From the NCBI RefSeq assembly GCF_031191545.1, contig NZ_CP133472.1:1488001-1552000 (forward strand): a stretch of 64,000 nt of DNA. Direction: 5' to 3'. The DNA comes from Schaalia odontolytica. Lineage in GTDB: Bacteria > Actinomycetota > Actinomycetes > Actinomycetales > Actinomycetaceae. Within the stretch, counting starts at the first letter, position 1; every line of letters begins with the position of its first letter. Below the pieces are notes generated by a model that saw only the letters and a program-made list of their open reading frames with translations, searched no databases and was not told the origin of the DNA. The position numbers and the translations under genes were made by a program. Below, one piece after another: positions 46,269-55,602 of the stretch.

Positions 46269-47642
46269 TCAGTCGAAGGCGGCGGCGACCAGCGGATTTG
46301 TGCGAATTGCCTGGTCGAGCACGTCGCGCGCGACGTTGACCGAGTCGACGAGAGGGTGCAGCGCCAGCGCCTGCCACGCGAGAGTGCGATCGCGCTCGCG
46401 GGCGGCGTCGATGACGAGATTCTCGCAGGCCTTCACGGATTGGACGAGGCCGAGGGCCGCGCCGCTCAAGGGCGCAACCGGAATTGGATGCACGCCGGAG
46501 GCGTCGACATCGCAGGGAACCTCGATGACGTCCGTGTCGAGCAGCGTCGGAATCGAGGAGAATCCGCCGTCGCTGTTACCGACGTTAAGGATCATGCGCG
46601 CCGGAGTGTTCGTAGCGAGCGCGTTCATGAGGTCGAGAGCCACCTTTTGGTAGCCGCCGCCCGCGATGTCTTCGGCGCGCCTGCCGGAGCGTTTGTCGAC
46701 GTCGCGGGCCTCGGCCATGTAGGTTGCCTCCCGGTCGGCGAACGCATCGATCCACGTCCGTCCCGCCTGCTCGTGGTGGGAGAGGACGGCGTTGTAGAAG
46801 GCTTCCTGCTGATCGCGCAGGTACTCGCCGCGGGTTTGATCCTGGTGGATGCGGGCCATGGCTTCGCGATGACAGTAGTAGTAGAAGAGGTATTCGTTGG
46901 GGAGGGCACCCAGCGCGCGAATCCAGTCCGTGCCGATGGCGCGGGATTCTTCCATGGATCCCAGGGCCGCCTCGTCGGCGAAGAGTCGCGGGAGGATGTC
47001 GTGGCCGCCGACCGACAGCGAGCGCAGCCAGCCGAGGTGGTTGAGGCCCACGTAGTCGAAGGACACGTCGGCGCGCTCCTCCTCGGGAATGTTCAGGGCG
47101 TTCAGCGTGCGGTTGACGAGCCCGATGGGGGTGTCGCAGATGCCAATGACGCGCTCGCCGAGTACGGAACGCATCGCCTGGGTGATGATCCCGGCCGGAT
47201 TCGTGAAGTTGATGAGCCATGTGTTCGGGCACAGGCGGGCTGCGGCGCGGGCCAGCTCGAGTGCCGGCCCGAGCGAACGGAACGCGTAGCAGTAACCGCC
47301 CACGCCAACTGTCTCCTGACCGAGCAGCCCATGGTCGAGGCCGCAGTGTTCGTCGAGGACCCGTCCGCAGGTCCCGCCCACGCGCATCGCGGAGAACACG
47401 AAGTCGGCTCCGGGAAGCGCCTCGCTGATGTTCGTCGTTCCGCGCACGGTCGGGGAGTGTGGGAAGTCCAACGAGGACAGCACGGCCATCATCGCGTCGA
47501 GCCTGCGTACGTCGGTGTCAAACAGGATGACGCGGTCGACGTCGAGGGAAGCGTAGTCGCCGCGACCCGAGCGTGAACGGGCCAAGACGTCGATCATTGC
47601 AGGGACCCGGAAGCCCCCTCCTCCGACGATGGTGAGCTGCAT
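46269..47642 (-). CDS. Glycoside hydrolase family 4 (6-phospho-beta-glucosidase-like)
   Basis: 457 residues from the ATG at 47642 (GAGAGG 9 bases upstream); an ATG at 47651 is too close to the ribosome site. The NAD-binding loop is TIVGGGGFRVP; GH4 motifs INFTNPAGIITQA, GICDTPIGLVN and GLNHLGWLRS (metal ligands Cys and His) are present, as in CelF/BglT-type phospho-beta-glucosidases. GH4 enzymes use NAD and a divalent metal in an oxidation-elimination mechanism. Phospho-sugar preference is by family only. It points opposite to the ABC genes and is divergent from the kinase. Confidence 0.9.
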   Translation of the reverse strand: MQLTIVGGGGFRVPAMIDVLARSRSGRGDYASLDVDRVILFDTDVRRLDAMMAVLSSLDFPHSPTVRGTTNISEALPGADFVFSAMRVGGTCGRVLDEHCGLDHGLLGQETVGVGGYCYAFRSLGPALELARAAARLCPNTWLINFTNPAGIITQAMRSVLGERVIGICDTPIGLVNRTLNALNIPEEERADVSFDYVGLNHLGWLRSLSVGGHDILPRLFADEAALGSMEESRAIGTDWIRALGALPNEYLFYYYCHREAMARIHQDQTRGEYLRDQQEAFYNAVLSHHEQAGRTWIDAFADREATYMAEARDVDKRSGRRAEDIAGGGYQKVALDLMNALATNTPARMILNVGNSDGGFSSIPTLLDTDVIEVPCDVDASGVHPIPVAPLSGAALGLVQSVKACENLVIDAARERDRTLAWQALALHPLVDSVNVARDVLDQAIRTNPLVAAAFD

Positions 47643-47718
47643 GGCGGGCATCCTCTCTGGATACGTATAGTGGTGGCTCACTGACATATTGTAGTCGCGC
47701 TCACGTCTAGGAGGACCT

Positions 47719-48606
47719 GTGGCATCTCGAGTACCCGCCGCATCTCAGTTCGCGGTGTACGGTCCGACCTTCCTTGACGTGGTCATGGGCCCCCTCGATG
47801 GTCCTCCGGTTCCCGGCCGCGAGGCCTGGGTGGAGGGAGCGCTCATGTGCGCGGGTGGCGCGGCCAATCAGGCGATTGCGCTGGCTCGCCTAGGCGCACC
47901 CGTGCGCCTGCATGCTCGCGTGGGCGTCGATCAGATGGGTCAGTTTGTGGACGAGATGCTCGTGCGCGAGGGCGTGGACACGTCCTCGTGTGAGCGCGTG
48001 GGCGATCAAAACGTGACTGTCTCCCTCTCCTTCGACGGCGATCGCGCGATGACCACGCGCGGGACCACTGCGTTGCCCCTCTTGGGAGGCGGCGCGCCGG
48101 CGTGCCTGCTCGCGGACGTTCGGGGAATCAGCGCGAACAGTGAGGTCGTGTCCTCCTGGCGCGAGCGCGGGACGTGGGTGCTGGCGGACACGGCATGGGA
48201 CGAGGCCGGGGCCTGGGATCCGGCCGACCTGGAGGCCTTGCGCGTAGCTGATGTGTGCACGCCCAACGAGGAGGAGGCGCTCGCCTACGCGCGCACCGAG
48301 AGCGTGGGGGACGCTGCGCGTTGGTTCGCGTCGTTCGGCTGCGACTGTGTGGTCACATGCGGCAAGAACGGCGCGGTTGCGTGCGTTGACGGGCAGATCC
48401 TGCGTGTGCCGGCGCCCGCGGTGACGGCGGTGGATACGACGGGTGCGGGGGATGTTTTTTCGGCGGCTCTGGCCTGGGCGCGCCGAGCCCGCCGCATGCC
48501 GTGGGCCGAGGCGCTCGCCCTCGCCTGTGCGGCCGCCGCCCACTCCACGCAGGGGATCGGCGGGTCCTCGTCAGCTCCCTACGCGGCCGACCTGCCGGGT
48601 GCGTGA
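47719..48606 (+). CDS. PfkB-family (ribokinase-like) carbohydrate kinase
   Basis: 295 residues from a GTG behind AGGAGG. PfkB motif 1 is CAGGAANQAIALARLGA and motif 2 is VDTTGAGDVFSAALAWA with the catalytic Asp. It phosphorylates a sugar or nucleoside. The 76-base gap to the divergent GH4 gene is likely a shared promoter region. A GACGAGGCCGGGGC word lies inside its coding region at 48200-48213. Confidence 0.9.
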   Translation: MASRVPAASQFAVYGPTFLDVVMGPLDGPPVPGREAWVEGALMCAGGAANQAIALARLGAPVRLHARVGVDQMGQFVDEMLVREGVDTSSCERVGDQNVTVSLSFDGDRAMTTRGTTALPLLGGGAPACLLADVRGISANSEVVSSWRERGTWVLADTAWDEAGAWDPADLEALRVADVCTPNEEEALAYARTESVGDAARWFASFGCDCVVTCGKNGAVACVDGQILRVPAPAVTAVDTTGAGDVFSAALAWARRARRMPWAEALALACAAAAHSTQGIGGSSSAPYAADLPGA

Positions 48607-48650
48607 GGAGCCCAACCGGGCCCCTTTCTCGTTGCGCGGCCAAATCCCGC

Positions 48651-48663
48651 TACGATAGGCGCA
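48651..48663 (+). promoter_or_regulatory. -10 box of leaderless lysS
   Basis: TACGAT (48651-48656) ends 6 bases before the ATG and no ribosome site fits in the gap; the transcript probably begins at the start codon. Confidence 0.6.
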
Positions 48664-50282
48664 TGACCGATTCTTCCTCCACGCCCACGCAAGCTCCCGC
48701 AGACGACACCCCCGAGCAGGTCAAGGTACGCGCGGCTAAGCGCGCACGCCTCATGGAGGCTGGCATTCCTGCCTATCCCGTGCGCCTGCCGATCACGACA
48801 ACCATCAAGCAGGTGCGCGAGAAGTACGCTCACCTCGAGGCCGGCGAAGAGACCGAGGATTACGTAGGCCTGGCGGGCCGCGTCATCCTCGCGCGCAATG
48901 GCGGCAAGCTGTGCTTCGCGACGCTCATGGACGGCGAAGGTAACAAGATTCAGGTCATGCTCTCCGCCGCCTCGGTCGGCGCGGAGTCCCTGGCTGCCTA
49001 TAAGAACGACGTCGACCTGGGCGATCACCTCTTCGTCCACGGCCGTGTGATTTCCTCGCGCCGCGGCGAGCTGTCGATCTTCGCGGCTCCTGCCGAGGTT
49101 ACCCCCGAGGCGCAGGCTGAGTATGACGCTGCCCCCACCGCGCTGCCCGCCCCCGACGCTTCGTGGGCCATCGCCTCCAAGGCGATTCGCCCCCTGCCTA
49201 AGACCTGGACCACCGAGGACGGCGAAGACATTACGCTGTCCGAGGATCAGCGCATCCGCCGCCGCGAGCTCGACCTCATCACGCGCCCCGCTGCGCGCGA
49301 CATGGTCCGCATCCGCGCGGCCGTTAACCGCTCGATTCGCGAGAACTTCTTCCGCCGCGACTACATCGAGCTTGAGACGCCGATGCTGCAGGTGATTCAC
49401 GGCGGGGCATCGGCCCGCCCCTTCACGACGCACATGAACGCTCTCGACACCGAGCTCTACCTGCGCATCGCGACGGAGATCTACCTCAAGCGCGCTGTTG
49501 TCGGCGGCGTGGACCGCGTCTTCGAGATGAACCGCAACTTCCGTAACGAGGGCATGGACTCCTCGCACAGCCCCGAGTTCACCTCCCTGGAGGCCTACGA
49601 GGCCTACTCGGATTACAACGGCATGGCGCTCCTGACGCGCGACCTCATCCAGCAGGCAGCTCGTGACGCTTTCGACCTGTCTGAGGGGGAGGAGATCGTA
49701 CGTCTGGCCGATGGCACGGAGTACGACCTGTCGGGGCAGTGGGATCGCATCGACCTGTACGGTTCAACCTCCGATGCTCTGGGCGAGGAGATCACGGTGG
49801 AGACGCCGCGCGAGACCCTTGTCAAGTACGCCGAGCGCGTGGGCCTTGAGGTCGATGACTACGCCGTGTCCGGCAAGATCGTTGAGGATATCTTCGAGGA
49901 GCTTGTGGCATCCAAGCTGTGGGCACCGACCTTCGTCTACGACTTCCCGGAGGATACCTCTCCGCTGACCCGCTACCACCGATCGCGCCCCGGCCTCACC
50001 GAAAAATGGGACCTATACGTGCGTGGCTTCGAGACTGGCACCGCATACTCCGAGCTGGCCGATCCGGTCGTTCAGCGAGAGCGCTTCGAGGCGCAGGCCC
50101 TGGCGGCCGCCAACGGCGACCCCGAGGCCATGGTTATGGATGAGGACTTCCTCATTGCCATGGAACAGGGCTTCCCGCCGTGTGGCGGCATGGGCATGGG
50201 CATCGATCGCCTGCTCATGGTTCTCACCGGCCAGGGCATCCGCGAGACGATTCCGTTCCCGCTGGTCAAGCGCCTGGGCTGA
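48663..50282 (+). CDS. lysS: Lysyl-tRNA synthetase, class II
   Basis: 539 residues from the ATG at 48663. The N-terminal OB-fold anticodon domain (VGLAGRVILARNGGKLCFATL) precedes the class II core: motif 1 near DYIELETPML, motif 2 MNRNFRNEGMDSSHSPEFTS and motif 3 GMGMGIDRLLMVL. The frame upstream to 48501 overlaps the kinase end and is rejected. It charges tRNA-Lys. It is a single-gene unit with a strong terminator. Confidence 0.97.
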   Translation: MTDSSSTPTQAPADDTPEQVKVRAAKRARLMEAGIPAYPVRLPITTTIKQVREKYAHLEAGEETEDYVGLAGRVILARNGGKLCFATLMDGEGNKIQVMLSAASVGAESLAAYKNDVDLGDHLFVHGRVISSRRGELSIFAAPAEVTPEAQAEYDAAPTALPAPDASWAIASKAIRPLPKTWTTEDGEDITLSEDQRIRRRELDLITRPAARDMVRIRAAVNRSIRENFFRRDYIELETPMLQVIHGGASARPFTTHMNALDTELYLRIATEIYLKRAVVGGVDRVFEMNRNFRNEGMDSSHSPEFTSLEAYEAYSDYNGMALLTRDLIQQAARDAFDLSEGEEIVRLADGTEYDLSGQWDRIDLYGSTSDALGEEITVETPRETLVKYAERVGLEVDDYAVSGKIVEDIFEELVASKLWAPTFVYDFPEDTSPLTRYHRSRPGLTEKWDLYVRGFETGTAYSELADPVVQRERFEAQALAAANGDPEAMVMDEDFLIAMEQGFPPCGGMGMGIDRLLMVLTGQGIRETIPFPLVKRLG

Positions 50283-50297
50283 ACAGCGCGCTGAGTC

Positions 50298-50334
50298 GCC
50301 CCGGCCTCGTCCCCTTCATGGACGAGGCCGGGGC
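50298..50334. terminator. Bidirectional terminator after lysS
   Basis: Perfect 15-base arms GCCCCGGCCTCGTCC / GGACGAGGCCGGGGC with a 7-base loop, followed by CTTT. It is the longest perfect pairing of the recurring word and also ends the convergent regulator gene. Confidence 0.9.
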
Positions 50335-50362
50335 CTTTCGCGTGCGTTGGTGTTCCTCGTGC

Positions 50363-51364
50363 TCAGATATAGGAGCGTCGGGCAGCCATGCGCGTGTGGA
50401 CGAGGTCGAGGAGCTCATGGGCTGCAGCGTCGTCAAGAACGAGGTCGGTGGCCACCCCTGCGCGCAGGGCTCCCAGCAGCGGGAGGGCCTTGGAAGCGCC
50501 CGAAACGACGCACAGGCGTCGAGGGATCTTCTTAAGCGTCGCCGGGCACGGGCCGGAGGCGCGCTCGTTGAGGGACATGTTGGTGGAGCCGTCCTCTCGG
50601 ATGAGGACCGTACACACGTCGCCGACGACGCCGTCGTTTTGAGCGGCCGCAATCTCGTTGGGGTCGAGGAAGCCGCCGGAATACACGTGGGAGGGGAGTC
50701 GAGCGGACATCGAACCCACGCCGAAGAGTGCGACGTCGGCGTTATCGATGGTGCTCAGGACGGACCGGACGGAGCGCTCGCGCCACAGGGCCGTCTTCGT
50801 GTCCGCGTAGTCGAAGAAGGCGGGCACGGGGAAGTTGACGATGCGTCCGCCGATGCATTTTGCTGCTCGGGCGATGATGGCCTCGGCATAGGGCATGCCG
50901 GACTCGGTGGCGGTAGCCGCTCCGTTGAGCTGGACGACGGCTGAGCCGGGGAACGATACGTGCGGCATCGCTCGCGTGACCTCTGCGGTCGTGTTTCCCC
51001 AGGCGATACCGAGGGTGACACCGGGGAAGAGCATATCGACGAGATGTTCTGCGGCGACGAGGGCGACGTTGTGTAGGCGGTTGACCTCGGTGTGCACGTC
51101 GTGGACGGGGACGACGGAGACCTGAACTCCGAACAGGTCAGCGATTTGCCCCGCAAGCGTCCCCTTCAGCCCGGGGGAAGCGGAGACCGAGATGCGTACC
51201 AGGCCGACCTCTCGCGCGTGGGCGAGAAGCCGAGAGACCGAGGAGCGTGATATCTGCAGGTGGCGGGCGATTGTCTCCATCGTCTGCCCCTGGAGGTAGT
51301 ACATCGAGGCGGCCTCGTGCGCCTGTTCGTCACGTATTGTCACGTTTTCTAGTGTGCCATGCAC
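50363..51364 (-). CDS. SorC-family transcriptional regulator, probable regulator of glpFK
   Basis: 333 residues from the ATG at 51364, or 326 from a GTG at 51343 that gives the more typical start TIRDEQ; neither has a ribosome site. The helix-turn-helix is TMETIARHLQISRSSVSRLL (about 28-47), followed by a SorC effector domain (GIAWGNTTAEVTRAMP, CVVSGASKALPLLGALRAG). SorC proteins sense phosphorylated sugars or polyols. It is divergent from glpF-glpK across 250 bases, so control by a glycerol-derived phosphate is the natural inference. Confidence 0.85.
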   Translation of the reverse strand: MHGTLENVTIRDEQAHEAASMYYLQGQTMETIARHLQISRSSVSRLLAHAREVGLVRISVSASPGLKGTLAGQIADLFGVQVSVVPVHDVHTEVNRLHNVALVAAEHLVDMLFPGVTLGIAWGNTTAEVTRAMPHVSFPGSAVVQLNGAATATESGMPYAEAIIARAAKCIGGRIVNFPVPAFFDYADTKTALWRERSVRSVLSTIDNADVALFGVGSMSARLPSHVYSGGFLDPNEIAAAQNDGVVGDVCTVLIREDGSTNMSLNERASGPCPATLKKIPRRLCVVSGASKALPLLGALRAGVATDLVLDDAAAHELLDLVHTRMAARRSYI

Positions 51365-51461
51365 AGGCGTGCAGATGTGTGATTTTGGGAATTAAAGAGT
51401 CCGAAGTGTTGACAATCAAAAGCGCGGCAGATGGTCAGCATCGCACCGATAAGGCTGCACG

Positions 51462-51506
51462 GATGTGCACTCAGTTTGGGCTAACGTGCATCAGGTGTCA
51501 TACTGT
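51462..51506. promoter_or_regulatory. Candidate operator and promoter between the SorC regulator and glpF
   Basis: GATGTGCAC (51462-51470) and GTGCATC (51486-51492) form an imperfect inverted pair flanking TTGGGC (51476); TACTGT at 51501-51506 could be the -10 box for glpF. Only the geometry supports this. Confidence 0.3.
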
Positions 51507-51617
51507 GATGTGACCCGCGAACTATGTTCGAGCGGATATTGTTCGACGGTACACAGTTATCGGTGACAGAGCACCGGCGAACCGACGCGAAGGAGCGTCG
51601 GAGAAAGATAGAGAAAC

Positions 51618-52403
51618 ATGTTCACAACACTGCTCCCGGCAGCCGCTGATATGGTTGCCCCGACCACAGCGCAGATTTTTTGGTCTGAGTTCCTCGGCAC
51701 TGCGGTCCTGCTCCTCCTGGGTGGTGGCGTCGTTGCCACGAACCTGCTGCCTAAGTCTAAGGGCAAGGGCGGCGGCTGGCTGCTTATCAACTGGGGATGG
51801 GGCCTCGCAGTCTTCGCAGGCGTCTACGTCGCGTTCCGTAGCGGCGGCCACCTGAACCCCGCCGTGACGATCGCCAAGGTCGTCGGTTACATGTTTGACT
51901 CTGAGGTGACCCTCGCCGGCGCAATCCCCGTCACCGGGATGAACGTCGCCGTGTACATCGTCGCCCAGTTCCTCGGTGCCTTCGTCGGCGCTATTCTGTG
52001 CTGGCTGACGTTCAAGAAGCACTTCGACGAGGACTGCGACGCTGCCCTCAAGCTCGGCGTGTTCTCCACCGGACCCGAGATCCGCTCCTACGGTTGGAAC
52101 TGCTTCACTGAGGCCATCGGCACCGCCGTCCTGATCCTGTGGATCTGGGTATCCGGCTACACCGAGACCGCGGTCGGCCCGCTCGGCGTCGCCCTGATCA
52201 TCGTCGCCATCGGTAACTCGCTCGGTGGTCCCACCGGATACGCCATCAACCCGGCCCGTGACCTCGGCCCCCGTATCGCTCACGCGATCCTGCCGATCAA
52301 GGGCAAGGGTGGCTCCGACTGGGGTTACTCCTGGGTCCCGGTCGTCGGCCCGATCATCGGTGCCATCATCGGCACCGTTCTCTACTTCCTCGCCTTCGCC
52401 TGA
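51618..52403 (+). CDS. glpF: Glycerol facilitator (MIP/aquaglyceroporin)
   Basis: 261 residues. Six membrane segments with the two pore motifs HLNPAVTIAK and YAINPARDLGPR; the Asp after the second NPAR is typical of glycerol-conducting members. It lets glycerol into the cell for GlpK. A long run of 20 residues before the first membrane segment is unusual. The start ATG at 51618 lies behind GGAGAAAG. Confidence 0.93.
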   Translation: MFTTLLPAAADMVAPTTAQIFWSEFLGTAVLLLLGGGVVATNLLPKSKGKGGGWLLINWGWGLAVFAGVYVAFRSGGHLNPAVTIAKVVGYMFDSEVTLAGAIPVTGMNVAVYIVAQFLGAFVGAILCWLTFKKHFDEDCDAALKLGVFSTGPEIRSYGWNCFTEAIGTAVLILWIWVSGYTETAVGPLGVALIIVAIGNSLGGPTGYAINPARDLGPRIAHAILPIKGKGGSDWGYSWVPVVGPIIGAIIGTVLYFLAFA

Positions 52404-52412
52404 GGGTGAGTG

Positions 52413-52444
52413 CGCGGGCGAGGCCTTGACGGCCTTCGCCCGCG
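52413..52444 (+). terminator. Intercistronic hairpin between glpF and glpK
   Basis: CGCGGGCGAGGCC paired with GGCCTTCGCCCGCG, one bulge. It may lower readthrough into glpK or protect glpF mRNA. Confidence 0.5.
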
Positions 52445-52555
52445 TGATACCCCACCGCCGGGGTCATCAATCTGTGGGTCCGAAAGCCCACCCGCCGCGC
52501 AGGCGGATCGACGCGGCGCACACAACGACGTGACAACGCCCCCGAAAGGACACTC

Positions 52556-54079
52556 ATGACCACCACCGAAAAGTACGTTCTCGCCATCGACCAGGGCACC
52601 ACCTCGACCCGCGCGATCATCTTTAACCACGCCGGAGAGATCATCTCCGTCGGACAGAAGGAATTCACCCAGATCTTCCCGAACCCGGGCTGGGTGGAGC
52701 ACAATCCCATCGAAATCTGGGAGACGACCCGCACCGTCGTCGCTGAAGCCCTGCAGAAGGCGGAGATCAACCGCCACAACCTCGCCGCCGTCGGCATCAC
52801 CAACCAGCGTGAGACCACCGTTGTGTGGGACAAGAACACCGGCGAGCCGGTCTACAACGCGATCGTCTGGCAGGACATGCGCACCGCCCCCATCGTCAAG
52901 GAGCTCGAGGGCGACGAGGGTCCGGACCGCTTCCGCCAGATCTGCGGCCTGGGCCTGTCCCCCTACTTCTCCGGCTCCAAGATCAAGTGGATCCTAGACA
53001 ACGTTGAGGGTGCCCGTGAGCGCGCCGAGGCCGGCGACCTGCTCTTCGGCAACACCGACTGCTGGGTCCTGTGGAACCTGACCGGCGGCGTCAACGGTGG
53101 CGTGCACTGCACCGACGTCACCAACGCCTCGCGCACCATGCTCATGGACATCCGCACGCTCCAGTGGCGTGAGGACGTCTGCGAGATCTTCGGCGTTCCG
53201 ATGTCGATGCTTCCCGCGATCAAGTCTTCCTCCGAGATCTACGGCTACGGCCGCAAGAACGGTCTGCTCGTCGACACTCCGATCTCCGGCATCCTCGGCG
53301 ATCAGCAGGCGGCTACCTTCGGCCAGGCCTGCTTCGAGAAGGGCATGGCGAAGAACACCTACGGCACCGGCTGCTTCATGCTCATGAACACCGGCACCGA
53401 GCCCGTTTTCTCGGACAACGGCCTGCTCACCACGGTCGCCTACAAGATTGGCGACCAGCCGGCCGTCTACGCGCTCGAAGGTTCGATCGCCGTCGCAGGC
53501 TCGCTGGTCCAGTGGCTGCGCGACAACCTGGGCATGATCGTCAAGTCTTCGGACATCGGAGAGCTGGCCAGCACGGTTGAGGACAACGGAGGCGTTTACT
53601 TCGTTCCCGCGTTCTCGGGCCTGTTTGCCCCCTACTGGCGTTCGGATGCTCGCGGTGCGATCGTAGGCCTGACCCGCTACGTCAACAAGGGCCACATCGC
53701 CCGCGCCGTCGAGGAGTCGACCGCATTCCAGAGCGCCGAGGTGCTCGACGCGATGAACGCGGACTCCGGCGTGCCGCTCAAAGAGCTCAAGGTTGACGGC
53801 GGCATGACGCACGACGACCTGGTCATGCAGTTCCAGGCCGACCTGTGCGGCGTCGACGTTGTTCGCCCGAAGGTCATCGAGACGACCGCCCTGGGTGCCG
53901 CCTACGCCGCTGGCATGGCCGTCGGCTTCTGGTCGGGCACCGAGGACGTCGTGGCCAACTGGCAGGAAGGTAAGCGCTGGTCCCCGTCCATGGAGCCGGC
54001 AGAGCGCGACCGCACCTACCGCCTGTGGAAGAAGGCCGTCACGCGTACGCTCGACTGGGTTGACGACGACGTGAAGTGA
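52556..54079 (+). CDS. glpK: Glycerol kinase
   Basis: 507 residues. FGGY family: [15 protein letters not shown] (phosphate 1), [41 protein letters not shown] and the conserved [20 protein letters not shown] plus [18 protein letters not shown]. It phosphorylates glycerol to glycerol 3-phosphate. The ATG follows GAAAGGA. It is preceded by glpF and followed by a terminator. Confidence 0.98.
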   Translation: MTTTEKYVLAIDQGTTSTRAIIFNHAGEIISVGQKEFTQIFPNPGWVEHNPIEIWETTRTVVAEALQKAEINRHNLAAVGITNQRETTVVWDKNTGEPVYNAIVWQDMRTAPIVKELEGDEGPDRFRQICGLGLSPYFSGSKIKWILDNVEGARERAEAGDLLFGNTDCWVLWNLTGGVNGGVHCTDVTNASRTMLMDIRTLQWREDVCEIFGVPMSMLPAIKSSSEIYGYGRKNGLLVDTPISGILGDQQAATFGQACFEKGMAKNTYGTGCFMLMNTGTEPVFSDNGLLTTVAYKIGDQPAVYALEGSIAVAGSLVQWLRDNLGMIVKSSDIGELASTVEDNGGVYFVPAFSGLFAPYWRSDARGAIVGLTRYVNKGHIARAVEESTAFQSAEVLDAMNADSGVPLKELKVDGGMTHDDLVMQFQADLCGVDVVRPKVIETTALGAAYAAGMAVGFWSGTEDVVANWQEGKRWSPSMEPAERDRTYRLWKKAVTRTLDWVDDDVK

Positions 54080-54099
54080 TCGACACCCCTCGAGATTGA

Positions 54100-54134
54100 C
54101 GAGGCCGGGGCTGTGTTGAGCGGTCCCGGCCTCG
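54100..54134 (+). terminator. Terminator of glpK
   Basis: CGAGGCCGGG / CCCGGCCTCG with a 15-base loop, another copy of the recurring GACGAGGCCGGGG word. Confidence 0.8.
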
Positions 54135-54201
54135 CCCTATCTGGTCTTACATAGGACTCAAGGCCGCATAGGTCCGGACAATCATTGGATACCCTAATCC
54201 C

Positions 54202-54774
54202 ATGGAAAACCCTAATAAACAAACGACATACCTCGTCGTAGATGGCGAGAATATTGATGCGACCCTGGGCCTATCCGTCCTTGATCGTCGTCCCAACCCC
54301 GAGGAGCGTCCCCGCTGGGACCGCGTACTCGAGTGCGCCCACGGCCGCTGGGGCCAGAAGGCGAAGGGTCTGTTCTTCCTGAACGGCTCGTCCGGCTTCC
54401 TGCCGATGGGCTTCGTTCAGGCCCTGACAGCCATGGACTACTCGGTCATCCCCCTGTCGGGCCCCGTCGACATGAAGGTTGTCGATGTCGGTCTTCAGCG
54501 CACGATGGATGCGATCGCACATCTCGGCTCGGGCGACGTCATCCTGGCCAGCCATGACGCGGACTTCCTCCCTCAGATTGAGACCCTCCTCGACCAGGGG
54601 CGTCGCGTTGCGGTCATGTGTTTCAAGGAGTTTCTCTCCTCCCAGCTCCACGAGCTCGAGGAGCGAGGCCTAGAGATCATCGACCTCGAATACGATGTGC
54701 ACGCCTTCCAGGTCCGACTGCCCAGGCTCCACATCATCGACATCGACGAGTTCGACCCGATGGCCTTCCTGTAA
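54202..54774 (+). CDS. NYN (PIN-like) domain protein
   Basis: 190 residues. The NYN fold is recognisable by YLVVDGENIDATL (first acid), the central DMKVVDVGLQRTMDAI, and ILASHDADFLPQIETLLDQG with the conserved Asp-Ala-Asp. These are predicted metal-dependent RNases related to PIN and FLAP enzymes, here the short single-domain type. A TACCCT box at 54190-54195 is 6 bases before the ATG without a ribosome site, so a leaderless transcript is likely. It stands alone between two terminators. Confidence 0.9.
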   Translation: MENPNKQTTYLVVDGENIDATLGLSVLDRRPNPEERPRWDRVLECAHGRWGQKAKGLFFLNGSSGFLPMGFVQALTAMDYSVIPLSGPVDMKVVDVGLQRTMDAIAHLGSGDVILASHDADFLPQIETLLDQGRRVAVMCFKEFLSSQLHELEERGLEIIDLEYDVHAFQVRLPRLHIIDIDEFDPMAFL

Positions 54775-54814
54775 GACATCGCGTCGCACGAACCAGCGCC
54801 GGGCATACAAATGA

Positions 54815-54845
54815 GCCGGGCGGCCCCTCGGGGGGGCCGCCCGGC
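54815..54845. terminator. Bidirectional terminator
   Basis: GCCGGGCGGCCCC / GGGGCCGCCCGGC with a 5-base loop, between the convergent NYN and pspA genes. Confidence 0.85.
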
Positions 54846-54876
54846 CTGCGTATGGGTGCGGCGTCAGCCGCGCCCC

Positions 54877-55602
54877 TCACGCCTGCGTGTTGTTGCCCTT
54901 GAGGGCGGCCAGGCGAGCCTCGATCTCGATCTGCGAGGAGTCTGTCTCGAGCTCAGCGAACTGGGCATCCAGCGAGGATGCGGCCAGCTCGATCTTGCCC
55001 TGAGCGAGGGCCTCCTGGCGGCGGACGCGGTCCTCGAAGCGGCCGAGTTCGCTCGTGGGATCAAGGATGTTGATGGAGCTGAGGGCGTCGGTGACCTGGG
55101 CCTGCGCCTTGGCTGTCTTCTCGCGGGCGATCAGCTGGTCGCGGCGGGTCTTCAGCTCGGTGAGCTTGTCCTTCATCTGTGCGAGGCCGCGCTTGAGGCG
55201 GTCGGCCACGTCACGCTGGGCCTGGAGCGTGGGCTCCTCGGCCTTGATCTCGTTCTCGAACTGGATCTGCTTGCCGAGCGCGACCTTGGCCAGGTCGTCC
55301 CACTTGGTGGCGCCAGCCTCGTCGCCGGCGGCGCGCAGGGAGTCAGCCTTGGCGGAGGCGGCGGCGGCCTTCTGGCCCCAGTCGGCGGCGGCCTTGACGT
55401 CCTCCTCGTAGTCCTTCTCGGCCATGCGCAGGTTGCCCAGGGTCTGAGCGATCGCGTTCTCGGCCTCAATGATCGAGTTGGTGTAGTCGCGGATCAGCTG
55501 GTCGATCATCTTCTCCGGGTCCTCAGCCTTGTCGAGGAGCGCGTTGATGTTCGCCTTCGCGAGCTGGGCGATGCGGCCCATGATCGTCTGCTTTTCGGCC
55601 AT
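54877..55602 (-). CDS. pspA: PspA/IM30 family membrane-stress protein
   Basis: 241 residues from an ATG behind AGGAGAACATC. The amphipathic N-terminus (GRIAQLAKANINALLDKAED) and the PEKMIDQLIRDY box mark the PspA family; the rest is one long coiled coil (about 25-215). PspA proteins bind and stabilise damaged membranes. It stands alone without the Psp regulators known from proteobacteria, as in many actinobacteria. Confidence 0.93.
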   Translation of the reverse strand: MAEKQTIMGRIAQLAKANINALLDKAEDPEKMIDQLIRDYTNSIIEAENAIAQTLGNLRMAEKDYEEDVKAAADWGQKAAAASAKADSLRAAGDEAGATKWDDLAKVALGKQIQFENEIKAEEPTLQAQRDVADRLKRGLAQMKDKLTELKTRRDQLIAREKTAKAQAQVTDALSSINILDPTSELGRFEDRVRRQEALAQGKIELAASSLDAQFAELETDSSQIEIEARLAALKGNNTQA

